DNA of 64,000 bases from Brucellaceae bacterium (GTDB lineage Bacteria; Pseudomonadota; Alphaproteobacteria; Rhizobiales; Rhizobiaceae). Position numbers and translations under genes: made by a program. The number at the start of each line of letters is the position of its first letter. The stretch's first letter is position 1. Where the stretch lies: the NCBI GenBank assembly GCA_020637775.1, contig JACKJV010000011.1, positions 1 to 64,000 of the forward strand, written 5' to 3'. Below the pieces are notes generated by a model, which ran no database searches, was not told where the DNA came from, and was given only the letters and a program-made list of their open reading frames with translations. Shown in pieces: positions 8,623-18,906 of this stretch.

Positions 8623-9669
8623 ATGAAGGCGGGTCTGACCACGTCGGTTCTGCTTCATGCCGGGCTGCTGGCTTTCGGCCTGGTCAGCCTTGGCGCGCCC
8701 GAACCCTTCGAAATTCTCGAAGACAGCATTCCGGTGAGCACGATCACCGAAACGGAACTGGCCCAGCTCGTCCAGGGCGACAAGAAGGCGCCTGTGGCCG
8801 ACGCGCCGGCGCCCAAGCCCACCACGCGGCCGGACACGGTGCCCGAGGCGGTGAATACCGGCGACAATTCCGCCGATCTCGACAATGCACCCACACCGGA
8901 CCCGCGGCCGCGCAAGATAGAGGCGTCCGCAGCCCCCAAGGCGGAGCCCGATCCCGCGCCCGTTCCCGTGCCGACCCCGGATCCCAAGCCGCAGCCGCAG
9001 GCGCGGCCCGAGCCGGTGCCGGCGACCGAGCTGGCATCCGAGCCCGCACCGCGCCGGGAGGTCAAGCCCGATCCGGCGAAGGAGGCGATCGAAGACGCAC
9101 CGAAGGAAAGCGAAACGGCGCTGAAGCTGCCTGAAAGCGCGCCGAAGCCGACACCGCGGCCGACGCCGCCGGCGCAGACGGCCAAGGCACCGGACCGCAA
9201 GGACTCCGACAACCCCGCGCAGAAGCCGAAGCCCGCCACGCAATCCAGCGAACTGGCGTCGCTGGACGATGAGGTGAAGGCGCTGATCAACCAGGAAAAG
9301 GCCTCCGGCGGCGGGCAGAAGAAGCAGAGCGAGCCGGCGGCGGCCGGCAATGACCGCACCAATGCGCCCAAGCTGACCCGCGCCGAGATGGACGTGCTGC
9401 GCGAACAGCTTGGCGGCTGCTGGTCCATCGATGCCGGCATTTCCGATCCCGACAAGCTGAAGGTTTCCGTCAAGTTCAACCTCGATGAAAACGGCAAGCT
9501 GGACGGCATGCCGGAGATCCTGCGCTCTTCCGGAAATGCACAATTCGATCGCACGGCAGTGCGCGCGATCCAGAAATGCGACATGCGCGGGCTCGCCGTT
9601 CCGCCCGGAAAATACGAGACCTGGCGGGAAGTCATCGTCAATTTCGATCCGGCGGACATGTTCTACTGA
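8623..9669 (+). CDS. tolA: Tol-Pal system protein TolA
   Basis: TonB-like periplasm-spanning link between TolQR and the outer-membrane TolB/Pal. An N-terminal membrane anchor (about 5-22) is followed by a long Pro/Ala/Lys/Glu-rich extended region (about 60-255) whose DNA is strongly repetitive (alternating proline, lysine and alanine codons). A C-terminal TonB/TolA globular domain (about 260-348) contains QLGGCWSIDAGI, VSVKFNLDENG and FDRTAVRAIQKC with the two domain cysteines. The 348 residues are typical of rhizobial TolA. It starts 3 bases after tolR. Confidence 0.93.
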   Translation: MKAGLTTSVLLHAGLLAFGLVSLGAPEPFEILEDSIPVSTITETELAQLVQGDKKAPVADAPAPKPTTRPDTVPEAVNTGDNSADLDNAPTPDPRPRKIEASAAPKAEPDPAPVPVPTPDPKPQPQARPEPVPATELASEPAPRREVKPDPAKEAIEDAPKESETALKLPESAPKPTPRPTPPAQTAKAPDRKDSDNPAQKPKPATQSSELASLDDEVKALINQEKASGGGQKKQSEPAAAGNDRTNAPKLTRAEMDVLREQLGGCWSIDAGISDPDKLKVSVKFNLDENGKLDGMPEILRSSGNAQFDRTAVRAIQKCDMRGLAVPPGKYETWREVIVNFDPADMFY

Positions 9670-9735
9670 CAGCCGGAATACCGATGTCCAGCCGGCAGGT
9701 GCGGTCCGGCGCCAAACGAAAGACGTGAGGAATTC

Positions 9736-11052
9736 ATGAAGTCCCTAGTCAAAGCCGCGTTGATCATGCTGGCGTCGCTGACGGCCAGTCTCAGCCTGAC
9801 GGTGCTGCCGGCCCGCGCGCTGGTGGAAATCGACGTCAATCGCGGCGTGGTCGAACCGCTGCCCATCGCGGTGACCGATTTCCTGTCCGGCGACGACCTC
9901 GGCGTGCAGATCACGGACGTGATCACGGCGAACCTGAAGCGCTCCGGCCTGTTCAAGCCGGTCGACAAGGCCGCCTTCATCGAAAAGGTGACCAATCCCG
10001 ATGTCGCGCCGCGTTTCGAGGACTGGAAGGTGGTGAATGCGCAGGCGCTGGTGACAGGCCGGGTGACGCGCGAGGCCGACGGCCGGTTGCGCGCCGAGTT
10101 CCGGCTGTGGGACACGTTTGCCGGCCAGCAGATCACCGGCGAGCAGTTCTTCACATCCGAGAGCAACTGGCGGCGGGTGGCGCACATCATCTCGGACGCC
10201 ATCTACAAGGCGCTGACCGGCGAGAAGGGGTATTTCGACACCCGCGTCGTCTTCGTGGACGAGTCGGGCCCGAAGAACGCCCGCCAGAAGCGCCTGGCGA
10301 TCATGGACCAGGACGGGGCCAACCTGCGTTACCTGACGCGGGGCGACGATCTCGTGCTGACGCCGCGCTTCTCGCCCAACCGGCAGGAAATCACCTACAT
10401 GTCCTATGCCGGCGGCCAGCCGCGGGTCTACCTGCTGCAGATCGAGACCGGCCAGCGCGAGCTTGTCGGCGATTTTCCGGGCATGACCTTCGCGCCGCGC
10501 TTCTCGCCGGACGGGCAGAAGGTGATCATGACGCTGGGCCGTGACGACGGCAATGCCAATATCTACGCCATGGACCTGCGTTCGCGCACGACGCAGCGGC
10601 TGACCGCCTCCAACGCGATCGACACGTCGCCTTCCTATTCGCCGGCGGGCGACCGCATCGTCTTCACCTCGGACCGGGCCGGGCGCGCGCAGATCTACGT
10701 CATGGGCGCGGACGGCTCGTCGCCACAGCGCATCTCGTTCGGTGACGGCAGTTACTCGACGCCGGTCTGGTCGCCGCGTGGCGATCTGATCGCCTTCACC
10801 AAGCAGTCTGGTGGAAATTTCTCCATCGGCGTGATGCGCCCGGACGGTTCAGGCGAACGAATCCTGACCACCGGCTTTCTCAACGAGGGGCCGACATGGG
10901 CGCCCAATGGCCGCTACATCATGTTCTTCCGGGAACAGCCGGGCGGCGGCGGGCCAAAGCTCTTCACCATCGACCTGACAGGGCGCAACGAGCAGCCGGT
11001 GCCGACGCCGAACTTCGCCTCCGATCCGGCGTGGTCGCCGCTGCTCGATTGA
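9736..11052 (+). CDS. tolB: Tol-Pal system translocation protein TolB
   Basis: Periplasmic six-bladed beta-propeller that binds Pal and the TolA C-terminal domain. It has a signal peptide (about 1-28), an N-terminal alpha/beta domain (about 30-170) and then WD40-like PD40 blades. The blades carry repeated FSPDGQKV / YSPAGDRI / WSPRGDLI / WAPNGRYI motifs at about 40-residue spacing. The 438 residues match the family. GTGAGGAATTC gives the ribosome-binding site. A 181-base gap with a TTAACC element precedes pal. Confidence 0.96.
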   Translation: MKSLVKAALIMLASLTASLSLTVLPARALVEIDVNRGVVEPLPIAVTDFLSGDDLGVQITDVITANLKRSGLFKPVDKAAFIEKVTNPDVAPRFEDWKVVNAQALVTGRVTREADGRLRAEFRLWDTFAGQQITGEQFFTSESNWRRVAHIISDAIYKALTGEKGYFDTRVVFVDESGPKNARQKRLAIMDQDGANLRYLTRGDDLVLTPRFSPNRQEITYMSYAGGQPRVYLLQIETGQRELVGDFPGMTFAPRFSPDGQKVIMTLGRDDGNANIYAMDLRSRTTQRLTASNAIDTSPSYSPAGDRIVFTSDRAGRAQIYVMGADGSSPQRISFGDGSYSTPVWSPRGDLIAFTKQSGGNFSIGVMRPDGSGERILTTGFLNEGPTWAPNGRYIMFFREQPGGGGPKLFTIDLTGRNEQPVPTPNFASDPAWSPLLD

Positions 11053-11140
11053 CGGCGACACCGGAAAAAGGCGGAAGCGCGCCGCGTTTCCGCCGCATTC
11101 GCGAATAGGGTCCGCCACAAGGGGTTTGGGCGGCCGCAAA

Positions 11141-11153
11141 CGGATCATTAACC
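11141..11153. promoter_or_regulatory. TTAACC-containing element upstream of pal
   Basis: CGGATCATTAACC repeats the element found upstream of tolQ (7209) with one change (G/A). A second CTTAACCC follows at 11171. CtrA half-sites have the form TTAACC, so co-regulation of tolQ and pal is possible. This is a pattern match only. Confidence 0.3.
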
Positions 11154-11233
11154 CTCTTCCTTGACGGGGCCTTAACCCAGACGTGGTTATTGAAACGTCA
11201 ACATCACGGATCGAACCTGAAGGACATCCGCTC

Positions 11234-11740
11234 ATGCGTCGTCTCGCCACGCTTTCCCGCAATCCGGCCATGATCGCGCTTTTCGCCGGTCTGGCGCTGG
11301 CCGGCTGCGCTTCCAAGAAGACCATTCCCAACACCGCAGCCGATATCGGACTTGGTGCCAATGCCGCCACGCCGGGCTCGACGCAGGATTTCACGGTGAA
11401 TGTGGGCGACCGGATCTTCTTCGACACCGATTCGTCCGCCATTCGCGCCGATGCGCAGCAGACGCTGACCCGGCAGGCACAGTGGCTGAGCCAGTACGGT
11501 TCCTACCGCATCACCATCGAAGGCCATGCCGACGAGCGCGGCACGCGCGAATACAACCTGGCGCTGGGCGCACGGCGCGCGGCGGCCACACGCGACTTCC
11601 TGATCGCCCGCGGCGTGGCGGGCAACCGGATCAAGACGATTTCCTATGGCAAGGAACGGCCGGTGGCGGTGTGCGACGACATTTCCTGCTGGTCGCAGAA
11701 CCGGCGGGCTGTCACGGTGCTCAACGGCGCCGGCAGCTGA
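11234..11740 (+). CDS. pal: peptidoglycan-associated lipoprotein Pal
   Basis: Outer-membrane lipoprotein with an OmpA-like peptidoglycan-binding domain; the anchor of the Tol-Pal complex. The signal ends in lipobox LAGC (Cys25). The OmpA_C domain (about 60-165) shows FFDTDSSAI and the characteristic peptidoglycan-binding GHADERGTREYNLALGARRA. It is 168 residues long. The ATG at 11234 has GAAGGA nine bases upstream; the earlier in-frame start at 11183 would disrupt the signal. A strong terminator follows. Confidence 0.96.
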   Translation: MRRLATLSRNPAMIALFAGLALAGCASKKTIPNTAADIGLGANAATPGSTQDFTVNVGDRIFFDTDSSAIRADAQQTLTRQAQWLSQYGSYRITIEGHADERGTREYNLALGARRAAATRDFLIARGVAGNRIKTISYGKERPVAVCDDISCWSQNRRAVTVLNGAGS

Positions 11741-11766
11741 CGCCGGACCACGCGGCACACGGATGA

Positions 11767-11793
11767 ACGGCTCCGCCAAGGCGGGGCCGTTTT
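11767..11793 (+). terminator. rho-independent terminator after pal
   Basis: Inverted repeat ACGGCTCCGCC / GGCGGGGCCGT (one G-T pair) with a tight loop, followed by TTT. It lies 26 bases beyond the pal stop and before cpoB. Confidence 0.75.
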
Positions 11794-11899
11794 GCGTTGC
11801 GGAGCGGCCAAAACAAAATTTGGCCGAAGTCGGACGCCTTGATATGAAGGAACGAGCCTGCCGGACGGGCAGGCCCAGGCAACAGAAACGGGGATTGCA

Positions 11900-12772
11900 A
11901 TGCGTTTGAAGACCGCACTCCTCGCCTTGATGCTGGCCGTTTTCCCGCTGAGCGGGACGATGGCGCAAACCTACGATCCGAGGGTTACAGAACTCGAGGA
12001 GCAGGTGCGGCAGCTCAATGGCAGGATCGAGGAGCTGAATTTCCAACTTCTCCAGATGCAGGAAGCCCTGCGCAAGGCGCAGGAAGACAACGAGTTCCGG
12101 CTGCAGCAACTGGAAGAAAAGCGTTCGCAGGCGGGCAGCGATACCGGCTCCGTGACCGCGCAAGCGGTGGAGCAGCCCATGGACATGGCGGACGGGGAAG
12201 ACCCGTCCGCCGCCACCACGGACGGCGCGGCAGGCGATGGCGTCGACTGGTCGAAAGCGGGTTCGGGCAGCACCGAACTGGGTGCGCCGCCGCGTGATCT
12301 CGGCACCCTCAGCGTGGACGGGAACGGCAATGCCACGGCTGGCGAGACGCCTGGCGATGGCACCACGGTTGCGGCCCTGCCGCAGGCCGACAATCCGGAA
12401 GGGCTCTACAGCGATTCCTACCAGTTCGTGCTGGCCGGCGACTACAAGGCCGCCGAAACCGGCTTCGGCACCTATATCCAGCGCTATCCCAAGGGCGAAC
12501 GGATTGCCGACGCCAAGTTCTGGCTCGGTGAATCGCTCATCGGGCAGGAGCGCTATCCGGAAGCCGCGGAAGTGTTCCTCGATGCCACCAAGGCACATCC
12601 GACCTCCGGCAAGGCGCCGGACATGATGCTGAAGCTCGGCGTTTCGCTGGCCGCCATGAAAAAGACCGACATCGCCTGCGCCACCTATGGCGCCATCGCG
12701 AAGAAATATCCCGGCATTTCCTCCGCCATGAAGGAACGGATCGCCCAGGAACAGGCCCTTGCCGGCTGCTGA
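11900..12772 (+). CDS. cpoB: cell division coordinator CpoB (YbgF)
   Basis: Periplasmic Tol-associated protein linking peptidoglycan synthesis with outer-membrane constriction. A signal peptide (about 1-22) is followed by a coiled coil (about 30-78, VTELEEQVRQLNGRIEEL) that mediates trimerisation, an acidic low-complexity linker and a C-terminal TPR domain (about 165-290) with LYSDSYQFVLAGDYKAAE. The protein ends EQALAGC. Its last 14 bases overlap the start of tilS. Confidence 0.93.
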   Translation: MRLKTALLALMLAVFPLSGTMAQTYDPRVTELEEQVRQLNGRIEELNFQLLQMQEALRKAQEDNEFRLQQLEEKRSQAGSDTGSVTAQAVEQPMDMADGEDPSAATTDGAAGDGVDWSKAGSGSTELGAPPRDLGTLSVDGNGNATAGETPGDGTTVAALPQADNPEGLYSDSYQFVLAGDYKAAETGFGTYIQRYPKGERIADAKFWLGESLIGQERYPEAAEVFLDATKAHPTSGKAPDMMLKLGVSLAAMKKTDIACATYGAIAKKYPGISSAMKERIAQEQALAGC

Positions 12773-13871
12773 TCCGTTTTTCCTGCCCGGAGGGGCGGAC
12801 AACAGGACAAAACCAGACAGTTTTCCGCTCCCGGAAGGTTCGGCGCCGATCGCGCTGGCGGTTTCGGGTGGCGGCGATTCCATGGCCTTGCTGACCATGG
12901 CGGCGGAGGCATGCCCGGCGGCGGCGAACCGGCTGATTGCGCTCTCGGTCGATCACGGCCTGCGCGCTGAAGCGCGGGCGGAAGCCGAGGCCGTTGGCCG
13001 CCATTGCGCAAGCATCGGCGTTGCCCATCGCATTCTCGCGTGGTCGCGGAGCGGGCCGGACACCGGATTGATGGCCGCGGCACGGCAGGCACGCTACCGT
13101 CTGCTCTCCCAGGCGGCGCGGCAGGCCGGTGGCCATGTCGTGCTGACCGGTCACACGTTCGACGACCAGATCGAAACGCTGGCCATGCGCGCCGCGCGCG
13201 GCGACGGGCCGGGCATGGCAGGCATCGCGCCGGCAACGCTGTTTGGCGGGCGGACATGGTTCCTGCGGCCGCTGCTCGGCCACCGCCGCAACGCGCTGCG
13301 CAGCCTGTTGCGCGCCCGCGCCATTGCCTGGACGGAAGATCCGTCCAATGCCGATCCCCGTTTCGAACGGGTCCGCTGGCGCATGAGGATGGCCGGCAGC
13401 GAGGCCGGTGATGCCGCCACGCTGACCCGGAAAGCGCAGGCGGAGGCCCGGCGGCGGCGGACAGTGGCCGAGGCGGCGGCGCAAGCCATTGCAGACCCTG
13501 CCATATTCGACATCGGCGACTGGCCGGACGGTTTTACCCTGCGGCCCGGGGGAGACATGGCACCGGAGGTTCTGGCCGAGGTGGCGCTGCAAGCCTCACG
13601 CCTGCTGAGCGCACGGGCTTATGGGCCGGTTCCGGTTGTGCGTGCGCGTCTCGCCGCCCTGGCAAGCGGAGGAGGAGGCCGGGCCTTCACGGCTGGCGGC
13701 GCCGTGTTCCGCCAGTCCGGCGGCCGGCTGTCGGTGACAAGAGACCCGCGCGCCAGGGCGCAGCAGGCCGGGCTGCCGCTGCTCATCCCCTGTTTCGAGT
13801 ATCCGCTGTTTGCGGCCCTGGCCGTGAAAACAGGGCTGGATCCGCTGCCGCGCGAACCTGCAATGGCGTAA
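12759..13871 (+). CDS. tilS: tRNA(Ile)-lysidine synthetase TilS
   Basis: N-type PP-loop ATPase that converts cytidine-34 of the CAU-anticodon tRNA-Ile to lysidine, changing it from methionine to isoleucine identity. The PP-loop motif SGGGDS lies at 36-41, followed by VDHGLR and GHTFDDQIET, which are family signatures. There is no ATG near the N terminus in this frame. The likely start is TTG 12759, placed inside the end of cpoB with AGGA nine bases before it, which suggests translational coupling. At 370 residues it is shorter than E. coli TilS and probably lacks part of the C-terminal domain, as is common in alphaproteobacteria. Confidence 0.88.
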   Translation: MPAADPFFLPGGADNRTKPDSFPLPEGSAPIALAVSGGGDSMALLTMAAEACPAAANRLIALSVDHGLRAEARAEAEAVGRHCASIGVAHRILAWSRSGPDTGLMAAARQARYRLLSQAARQAGGHVVLTGHTFDDQIETLAMRAARGDGPGMAGIAPATLFGGRTWFLRPLLGHRRNALRSLLRARAIAWTEDPSNADPRFERVRWRMRMAGSEAGDAATLTRKAQAEARRRRTVAEAAAQAIADPAIFDIGDWPDGFTLRPGGDMAPEVLAEVALQASRLLSARAYGPVPVVRARLAALASGGGGRAFTAGGAVFRQSGGRLSVTRDPRARAQQAGLPLLIPCFEYPLFAALAVKTGLDPLPREPAMA

Positions 13872-14024
13872 TCGGCCGGAGGGCTGTAACCATATGCGGC
13901 ATTTGGTCCCGTCGTCCGCCATCAAATCCGCATGCGTTCTTGGCAATGGCTTGCCGCGAACCTATGTTACCATCAGTCAAATCTGTTCGAAGCTGCGCGA
14001 TCGGCCGCGCTGTCAGGAAGCATC

Positions 14025-15959
14025 ATGAATCCGAACTATCGCAACCTTGTGCTCTGGGGGATCATCGCCGTCCTCCTGATTGCCCTGTTCAATCTCTTCC
14101 AGACGCCCCAGCAACGCAGCGCGGCGCGCGAGATTCCCTATTCGCAATTCATCCAGGAAGTCGATTCCGGGCGGGTGAAATCGGTGACGATCTCGGGCGA
14201 CAGGATCACCGGCACCTATGGCGACAACGGCACCGGCTTCCAGACCTATTCGCCTGGCGACAGCAACCTGGTCACCCGGCTGGAAGACCGCAACATCACG
14301 ATCAACGCGCGGCCGGAAAGCGAGTCTTCCAGTTCGCTGACAAGCATCATCCTGTCATGGCTGCCGATGATCATCATCCTCGGCGTCTGGATCTTCTTCA
14401 TGCGGCAGATGCAGTCGGGTTCCGGGCGCGCGATGGGTTTCGGCAAGTCGAAGGCCAAGCTGCTGACCGAGGCGCACGGGCGCGTGACATTCGCGGACGT
14501 CGCCGGCGTGGACGAGGCGAAGGCCGATCTGGAAGAAATCGTCGAATTCCTGCGCGACCCGCAGAAGTTCCAGCGCCTTGGCGGCCGCATCCCGAAGGGT
14601 GTGCTGCTGGTCGGCCCGCCCGGAACCGGCAAGACGCTGCTGGCGCGTTCCGTGGCCGGCGAGGCCAATGTGCCCTTCTTCACCATCTCCGGCTCGGACT
14701 TCGTGGAAATGTTCGTCGGCGTGGGCGCAAGCCGCGTGCGCGACATGTTCGAGCAGGCCAAGAAGAATTCGCCCTGCATCATCTTCATCGATGAAATCGA
14801 TGCGGTGGGGCGCCATCGCGGCGCGGGCCTCGGCGGTGGCAATGACGAGCGCGAGCAGACGCTCAACCAGCTTCTTGTCGAGATGGACGGTTTCGAGGCC
14901 AATGAATCGATCATCCTGATCGCGGCTACCAACCGTCCGGACGTGCTCGATCCTGCCCTGCTCAGGCCGGGCCGTTTCGACCGGCAGGTTGTCGTTCCCA
15001 ATCCCGATCTCGTCGGCCGCGAGAAAATCCTCAAGGTGCATGTGCGCAATGTGCCGCTGGCGCCCAATGTCGATCTCAAGACCATTGCGCGCGGCACGCC
15101 GGGCTTCTCCGGCGCGGACCTGATGAACCTTGTCAACGAGGCCGCATTGATGGCCGCGCGGCGCAACAAGCGGCTCGTGACCATGCAGGAGTTCGAGGAC
15201 GCCAAGGACAAGGTGATGATGGGCGCGGAGCGCCGGTCCACCGCGATGACCCAGGCGGAGAAGGAACTGACTGCCTATCACGAGGCCGGTCACGCCATCG
15301 TGGCGCTGAATGTGCCGGCCTCCGACCCCGTTCACAAGGCGACGATCATCCCGCGCGGACGGGCCCTGGGCATGGTGATGCAATTGCCCGAGGGCGACCG
15401 CTACTCCATGAGCTACAAGTACATGATCTCGCGCCTCGCCATCATGATGGGCGGGCGCGTGGCCGAGGAACTGAAATTCGGCAAGGAGAACATCACGTCC
15501 GGCGCATCTTCCGACATCGAGCAGGCAACGAAACTCGCCCGTGCGATGGTGACGCAATGGGGTTTCTCCGACAAGCTCGGCCAGGTTTCCTATGGCGAGA
15601 ACCAGCAGGAAGTCTTCCTGGGCCACTCCGTGGCGCAGCAGAAGAACATTTCCGAGGCCACCGCCCAGGTGATCGACGGCGAGGTGCGCCGCCTGGTCGA
15701 CGAGGCCTATGCCAAGGCGACCGAGATCCTGACCACGAAGAAGGACAACTGGATCGCCCTGGCCGAGGGCCTGCTCGAATACGAGACGCTTTCCGGCGAG
15801 GAAATCAAGCAGCTTCTGGCCGGCGAGAAACCCTCGCGCGACATGGGTGACGACACGCCGCCTTCGCGCGGTTCGGCCGTGCCCAAGGCCGGAGGCTCGC
15901 GCAAGAAGAAGGGTGGTGACGAACCCGAAGCGGGCATGGAGCCGCAACCGCAAGGCTGA
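14025..15959 (+). CDS. ftsH: ATP-dependent zinc metalloprotease FtsH
   Basis: Inner-membrane AAA+ protease that degrades misfolded membrane proteins and regulators such as RpoH and LpxC. Two membrane helices (about 8-24 and 106-126) flank the periplasmic domain. Walker A GPPGTGKT is at 197-204, Walker B FIDEIDA near 254-260, and the zinc site HEAGH at 419-423. The second region of homology contains RPGRFDRQ. The 644 residues end in a polar tail. AGGAAGC precedes the ATG. rpoH, a classical FtsH substrate in enterobacteria, lies 12 kb downstream. Confidence 0.97.
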   Translation: MNPNYRNLVLWGIIAVLLIALFNLFQTPQQRSAAREIPYSQFIQEVDSGRVKSVTISGDRITGTYGDNGTGFQTYSPGDSNLVTRLEDRNITINARPESESSSSLTSIILSWLPMIIILGVWIFFMRQMQSGSGRAMGFGKSKAKLLTEAHGRVTFADVAGVDEAKADLEEIVEFLRDPQKFQRLGGRIPKGVLLVGPPGTGKTLLARSVAGEANVPFFTISGSDFVEMFVGVGASRVRDMFEQAKKNSPCIIFIDEIDAVGRHRGAGLGGGNDEREQTLNQLLVEMDGFEANESIILIAATNRPDVLDPALLRPGRFDRQVVVPNPDLVGREKILKVHVRNVPLAPNVDLKTIARGTPGFSGADLMNLVNEAALMAARRNKRLVTMQEFEDAKDKVMMGAERRSTAMTQAEKELTAYHEAGHAIVALNVPASDPVHKATIIPRGRALGMVMQLPEGDRYSMSYKYMISRLAIMMGGRVAEELKFGKENITSGASSDIEQATKLARAMVTQWGFSDKLGQVSYGENQQEVFLGHSVAQQKNISEATAQVIDGEVRRLVDEAYAKATEILTTKKDNWIALAEGLLEYETLSGEEIKQLLAGEKPSRDMGDDTPPSRGSAVPKAGGSRKKKGGDEPEAGMEPQPQG

Positions 15960-15990
15960 TTTCGTCCGCACCCTTTTACACGCATCGAAG

Positions 15991-16019
15991 AACCGCCGCG
16001 CCTGGCGCGGCGGTTTTTT
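15991..16019 (+). terminator. strong rho-independent terminator after ftsH
   Basis: Perfect inverted repeat AACCGCCGCGCC / GGCGCGGCGGTT with minimal loop followed by a TTTTTT run, 32 bases after the ftsH stop. Confidence 0.9.
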
Positions 16020-16235
16020 CGTGCGGTGGAGAGGGCGTTCCTTGCACTGCATTTGCAGCAGGTTGGCTGGCGCGCATCGGAAACCCTTGCGCGGCTGACC
16101 GTTCACGCTCCCTTAACCACGGGGAGAAGCGGCCGGATTCGGAAAGTCTTTCGTAACAGGGCAAAACATATTTTGATGACGGAGTGCGTGCCACATATGG
16201 CAAAACAGCCGGGTTCAGGGGGTACGGGACCAATC

Positions 16236-17588
16236 ATGACTCGCAATTACTTCGGTACTGACGGCATTCGCGGCCGTGCAAACAGCAATCCCATGACACC
16301 GGACATCGCCATGAAGGTGGGAATGGCTGCGGGCCTTTCCTTCCAGCGCGGCAATCATCGCCACCGTGTCGTCATCGGCAAGGACACGCGCATTTCCGGC
16401 TACATGCTGGAAAACGCGCTTGTGGCCGGTTTCTGCGCCGCCGGCATGGATGTCTTCCTGCTGGGTCCGATCCCGACACCGGCCGTGGCCATGCTGGTGC
16501 GCTCGCTGCGCGCCGATCTGGGCGTGATGCTGTCGGCTTCGCACAACCCGTATTACGACAACGGGATCAAGCTGTTCGGCCCGGACGGCTACAAGCTTTC
16601 CGACGAGATCGAGGCGCGCATCGAGTCCATGCTCGATGTCGACCTTTCGATGCGTCTTGCCGACGGCGACAGCCTGGGCAAGGCCAAGCGCGTCGATGGC
16701 GTGCATGACCGCTACATCGAGTTCGCCAAGCGCACCCTGCCGCGTTCGCTTTCGCTTTCGGGCATGCGCGTGGTGGTGGATTGCGCCAATGGTGCCGCCT
16801 ACAAGGTGGCGCCGGCTGCGCTCTGGGAACTGGGCGCGGAAGTGGTGACGATCAACAACGAGCCGAACGGCACCAATATCAACCACGAATGCGGTTCGAC
16901 ACACCCGGAAGCGCTGATGCGCAAGGTGCACGAGGTGCGTGCCGATATCGGCATCGCGCTGGATGGCGATGCCGACCGGGTGCTGATGGTCAACGAGCGC
17001 GGCGAAGTGATCGACGGCGACCAGATCATGGCGCTGATCGCGGAAAGCTGGCTGGAAAGCGGCCGGCTGCGCGGCGGCGGCGTGGTGGCGACCGTCATGT
17101 CCAATCTGGGCATGGAGCGCTTCCTGGCCGGCAAGGGGCTGGACCTGCATCGTACCAAGGTCGGCGACCGCTATGTGGTCGAACACATGCGCGCCCATGG
17201 GTTCAATGTGGGCGGCGAACAATCGGGCCATGTCGTCCTGTCGGACTTCACCACGACGGGCGACGGACTGGTCTGCGCTTTGCAGGTGCTGGCCTGCATC
17301 AAGCGTTCGGACAAGCCGGCAAGCGAGGTCTGCTCCAAGTTCGAGCCTGTTCCGCAAGTGCTCAAGAACGTGCGCTACGGCGGTGGCAAGCCGCTGGAAG
17401 ACAGCCTGGTGCAGAAAGCCATCGAGGCGGGACGCGACAAGCTTGGCAAGAGCGGCCGGCTTGTGATCCGCCCCTCGGGCACGGAGCCGCTGATCCGCGT
17501 GATGGCGGAAGGCGACGACCGGGTGCTGGTCGAGACCGTCGTCGATGAAATCGCCGGGGTGATCGCGGAGCTTCGCAACGCTGCCTGA
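16236..17588 (+). CDS. glmM: phosphoglucosamine mutase GlmM
   Basis: Converts glucosamine-6-phosphate to glucosamine-1-phosphate for UDP-GlcNAc, peptidoglycan and LPS synthesis. The start [13 protein letters not shown] is the family N terminus. The phosphoserine loop SASHNP has catalytic S102, the metal loop is DGDADR, and the sugar-binding GGEQSGH and phosphate-binding RPSGTEP motifs follow in order. It is 450 residues long. An open frame extends upstream to 16026 but resembles nothing. The ftsH-glmM order is common in the group; here a terminator separates them. Confidence 0.97.
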   Translation: MTRNYFGTDGIRGRANSNPMTPDIAMKVGMAAGLSFQRGNHRHRVVIGKDTRISGYMLENALVAGFCAAGMDVFLLGPIPTPAVAMLVRSLRADLGVMLSASHNPYYDNGIKLFGPDGYKLSDEIEARIESMLDVDLSMRLADGDSLGKAKRVDGVHDRYIEFAKRTLPRSLSLSGMRVVVDCANGAAYKVAPAALWELGAEVVTINNEPNGTNINHECGSTHPEALMRKVHEVRADIGIALDGDADRVLMVNERGEVIDGDQIMALIAESWLESGRLRGGGVVATVMSNLGMERFLAGKGLDLHRTKVGDRYVVEHMRAHGFNVGGEQSGHVVLSDFTTTGDGLVCALQVLACIKRSDKPASEVCSKFEPVPQVLKNVRYGGGKPLEDSLVQKAIEAGRDKLGKSGRLVIRPSGTEPLIRVMAEGDDRVLVETVVDEIAGVIAELRNAA

Positions 17589-17632
17589 CAGGGCAGGCGC
17601 GGGGCGCCAAAGAAGAATCGCCGAACAAGAGG

Positions 17633-17661
17633 CCCGTCATGCTTTCGCATGGCGGGTTTTT
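17633..17661 (+). terminator. rho-independent terminator after glmM
   Basis: Stem CCCGTCATGC / GCATGGCGGG (one G-T pair), loop TTTC, then TTTTT. Confidence 0.85.
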
Positions 17662-17709
17662 CATTGCCCTGTGAAGCCAAGACTTGCCTTACATGGTTAA
17701 ATTTCACGC

Positions 17710-17726
17710 TTAAGCCGGCCTTAACC
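17710..17726. promoter_or_regulatory. CtrA-type binding site upstream of the first Omp25-like gene
   Basis: TTAAGCCGGCCTTAACC fits the full CtrA consensus TTAA-N7-TTAAC exactly. Further TTAACC half-sites lie at 17753 and around 17697. It sits 82 bases before the OMP start. CtrA control of Omp25 is reported in Brucella, which supports the reading; binding here is inferred. Confidence 0.7.
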
Positions 17727-17808
17727 TTTCCGCAGCATTATCCTTAACCGGTAACCATGCCCGACCCGTGTGCCCCGGTGAGCGGTCGGAAAGAAAGAGG
17801 TCAATATC

Positions 17809-18699
17809 ATGTGGAAGCTTCGCTCTGGCGCCATTCTTGCCACCGTGGCGGGCCTTGCGGCCGGTTCCGCCCAGGCAGCCGATCTGTACGAACCGGAAGT
17901 GGTCATGCCGCCGCCGGCAGAGCCGGTCTATGTCGAACCCGCGCCCGAGGTCGGTGTGAGCTGGTATATCCGCGGCGACGTCGGCTACAGCGTCAACGAA
18001 TTGCGCGGCGTCCATTTCATGCAGGGGACCGGCGCGCCGCATGTCGCCGATGTCAGCTTCACGTCTTCGCGGCTCGACAATTCCTGGATGGTCGGCGGCG
18101 GTGTCGGCGTCAACATTTCCAGGCATCTGCGCGCCGACCTGACGCTGGATTACCTGACCAAGGCCAATTTCCGGGGCTCCACGGCCGGTGACTGCTCGAT
18201 CGGTGGCGTCTATGGCAATGCATGCACCTCCATCGACACGGCGAGCATGAGCGCGCTGGTGGTCCTGGCCAATGCCTATGTGGACATCGGCACGTGGCAC
18301 GGCTTCACCGCCTATGTCGGCGGCGGCATCGGCGGTGCCCATGTCAAGTGGAGCAAGCTCGCCAACCTGATCGAGCCCGGCTACGACCAGTCCGGCACCA
18401 CCTATCACCATGGCCGGTCGGGCATGCGCTTTGCCTATGCACTGACCGCGGGCGCTTCCTACTGCCTGACCGAAAGCCTCGAACTGGATGCCAGCTACCG
18501 CTACACGCGGGTCTCGGGCGGCGACATGTTCGCCTATGCCAATGGCGGCGGCCCCGGCTGGGACCGCGGGCTGGATTCGCATGCGGTGCGTGCCGGCCTG
18601 CGCTATTCCTTCGGCGGTGCGGGCGGTTCGCCGCGATGCGCACCGGAGCCGCAGGTGGTGCATTACCAGCCCGACCCGCTGCCGCCGGTCTACAAGTAA
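17809..18699 (+). CDS. Omp25/RopB-like outer-membrane beta-barrel protein
   Basis: Eight-stranded-type outer-membrane barrel of the Omp25/Omp31/RopB group. The signal peptide ends AQAADLYEP. A proline-rich linker (MPPPAEPVY) leads to SWYIRGDVGY and alternating hydrophobic strands with family motifs (GVGVNISRHLRADLTLDY, AYVGGGIGGAHV, LDASYRYTRVSGGDM, HAVRAGLRYSF). The C-terminal proline/cysteine-containing tail after the barrel (about 270-296) is unusual because most members end at the last strand. AAAGAGG precedes the start. The next gene is a divergent paralogue. Confidence 0.88.
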   Translation: MWKLRSGAILATVAGLAAGSAQAADLYEPEVVMPPPAEPVYVEPAPEVGVSWYIRGDVGYSVNELRGVHFMQGTGAPHVADVSFTSSRLDNSWMVGGGVGVNISRHLRADLTLDYLTKANFRGSTAGDCSIGGVYGNACTSIDTASMSALVVLANAYVDIGTWHGFTAYVGGGIGGAHVKWSKLANLIEPGYDQSGTTYHHGRSGMRFAYALTAGASYCLTESLELDASYRYTRVSGGDMFAYANGGGPGWDRGLDSHAVRAGLRYSFGGAGGSPRCAPEPQVVHYQPDPLPPVYK

Positions 18700-18723
18700 G
18701 TTTCAGCAAGTCCTGCAAGACAG

Positions 18724-18757
18724 AACCGCCCCGGCCTCGCCGCCGGGGCGGTTTTTC
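18724..18757 (+). terminator. rho-independent terminator after the first OMP gene
   Basis: Perfect 12-bp stem AACCGCCCCGGC / GCCGGGGCGGTT with loop CTCGCC, running into TTTTT. Confidence 0.9.
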
Positions 18758-18813
18758 AGTTCTGGTTCGGAAACAACTGTGAAGATGTGAGCGGAGCGGA
18801 AATTCAACCATGG

Positions 18814-18830
18814 TTAACCGCAACTTAACC
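18814..18830. promoter_or_regulatory. CtrA-type binding site upstream of the second Omp25-like gene
   Basis: TTAACCGCAACTTAACC is a perfect TTAA-N7-TTAACC match, and an inverted GGTTAA follows at 18836. It lies 77 bases before the start of the second barrel gene and mirrors the arrangement of the first, so both paralogues are probably under CtrA. Confidence 0.7.
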
Positions 18831-18906
18831 ATCATGGTTAATTGTGGAGGGCATGACAGCCAAAGCCGCCGCTTCGGGAGCGGCACGGAAAGCCGGAGTG
18901 TCCGAC

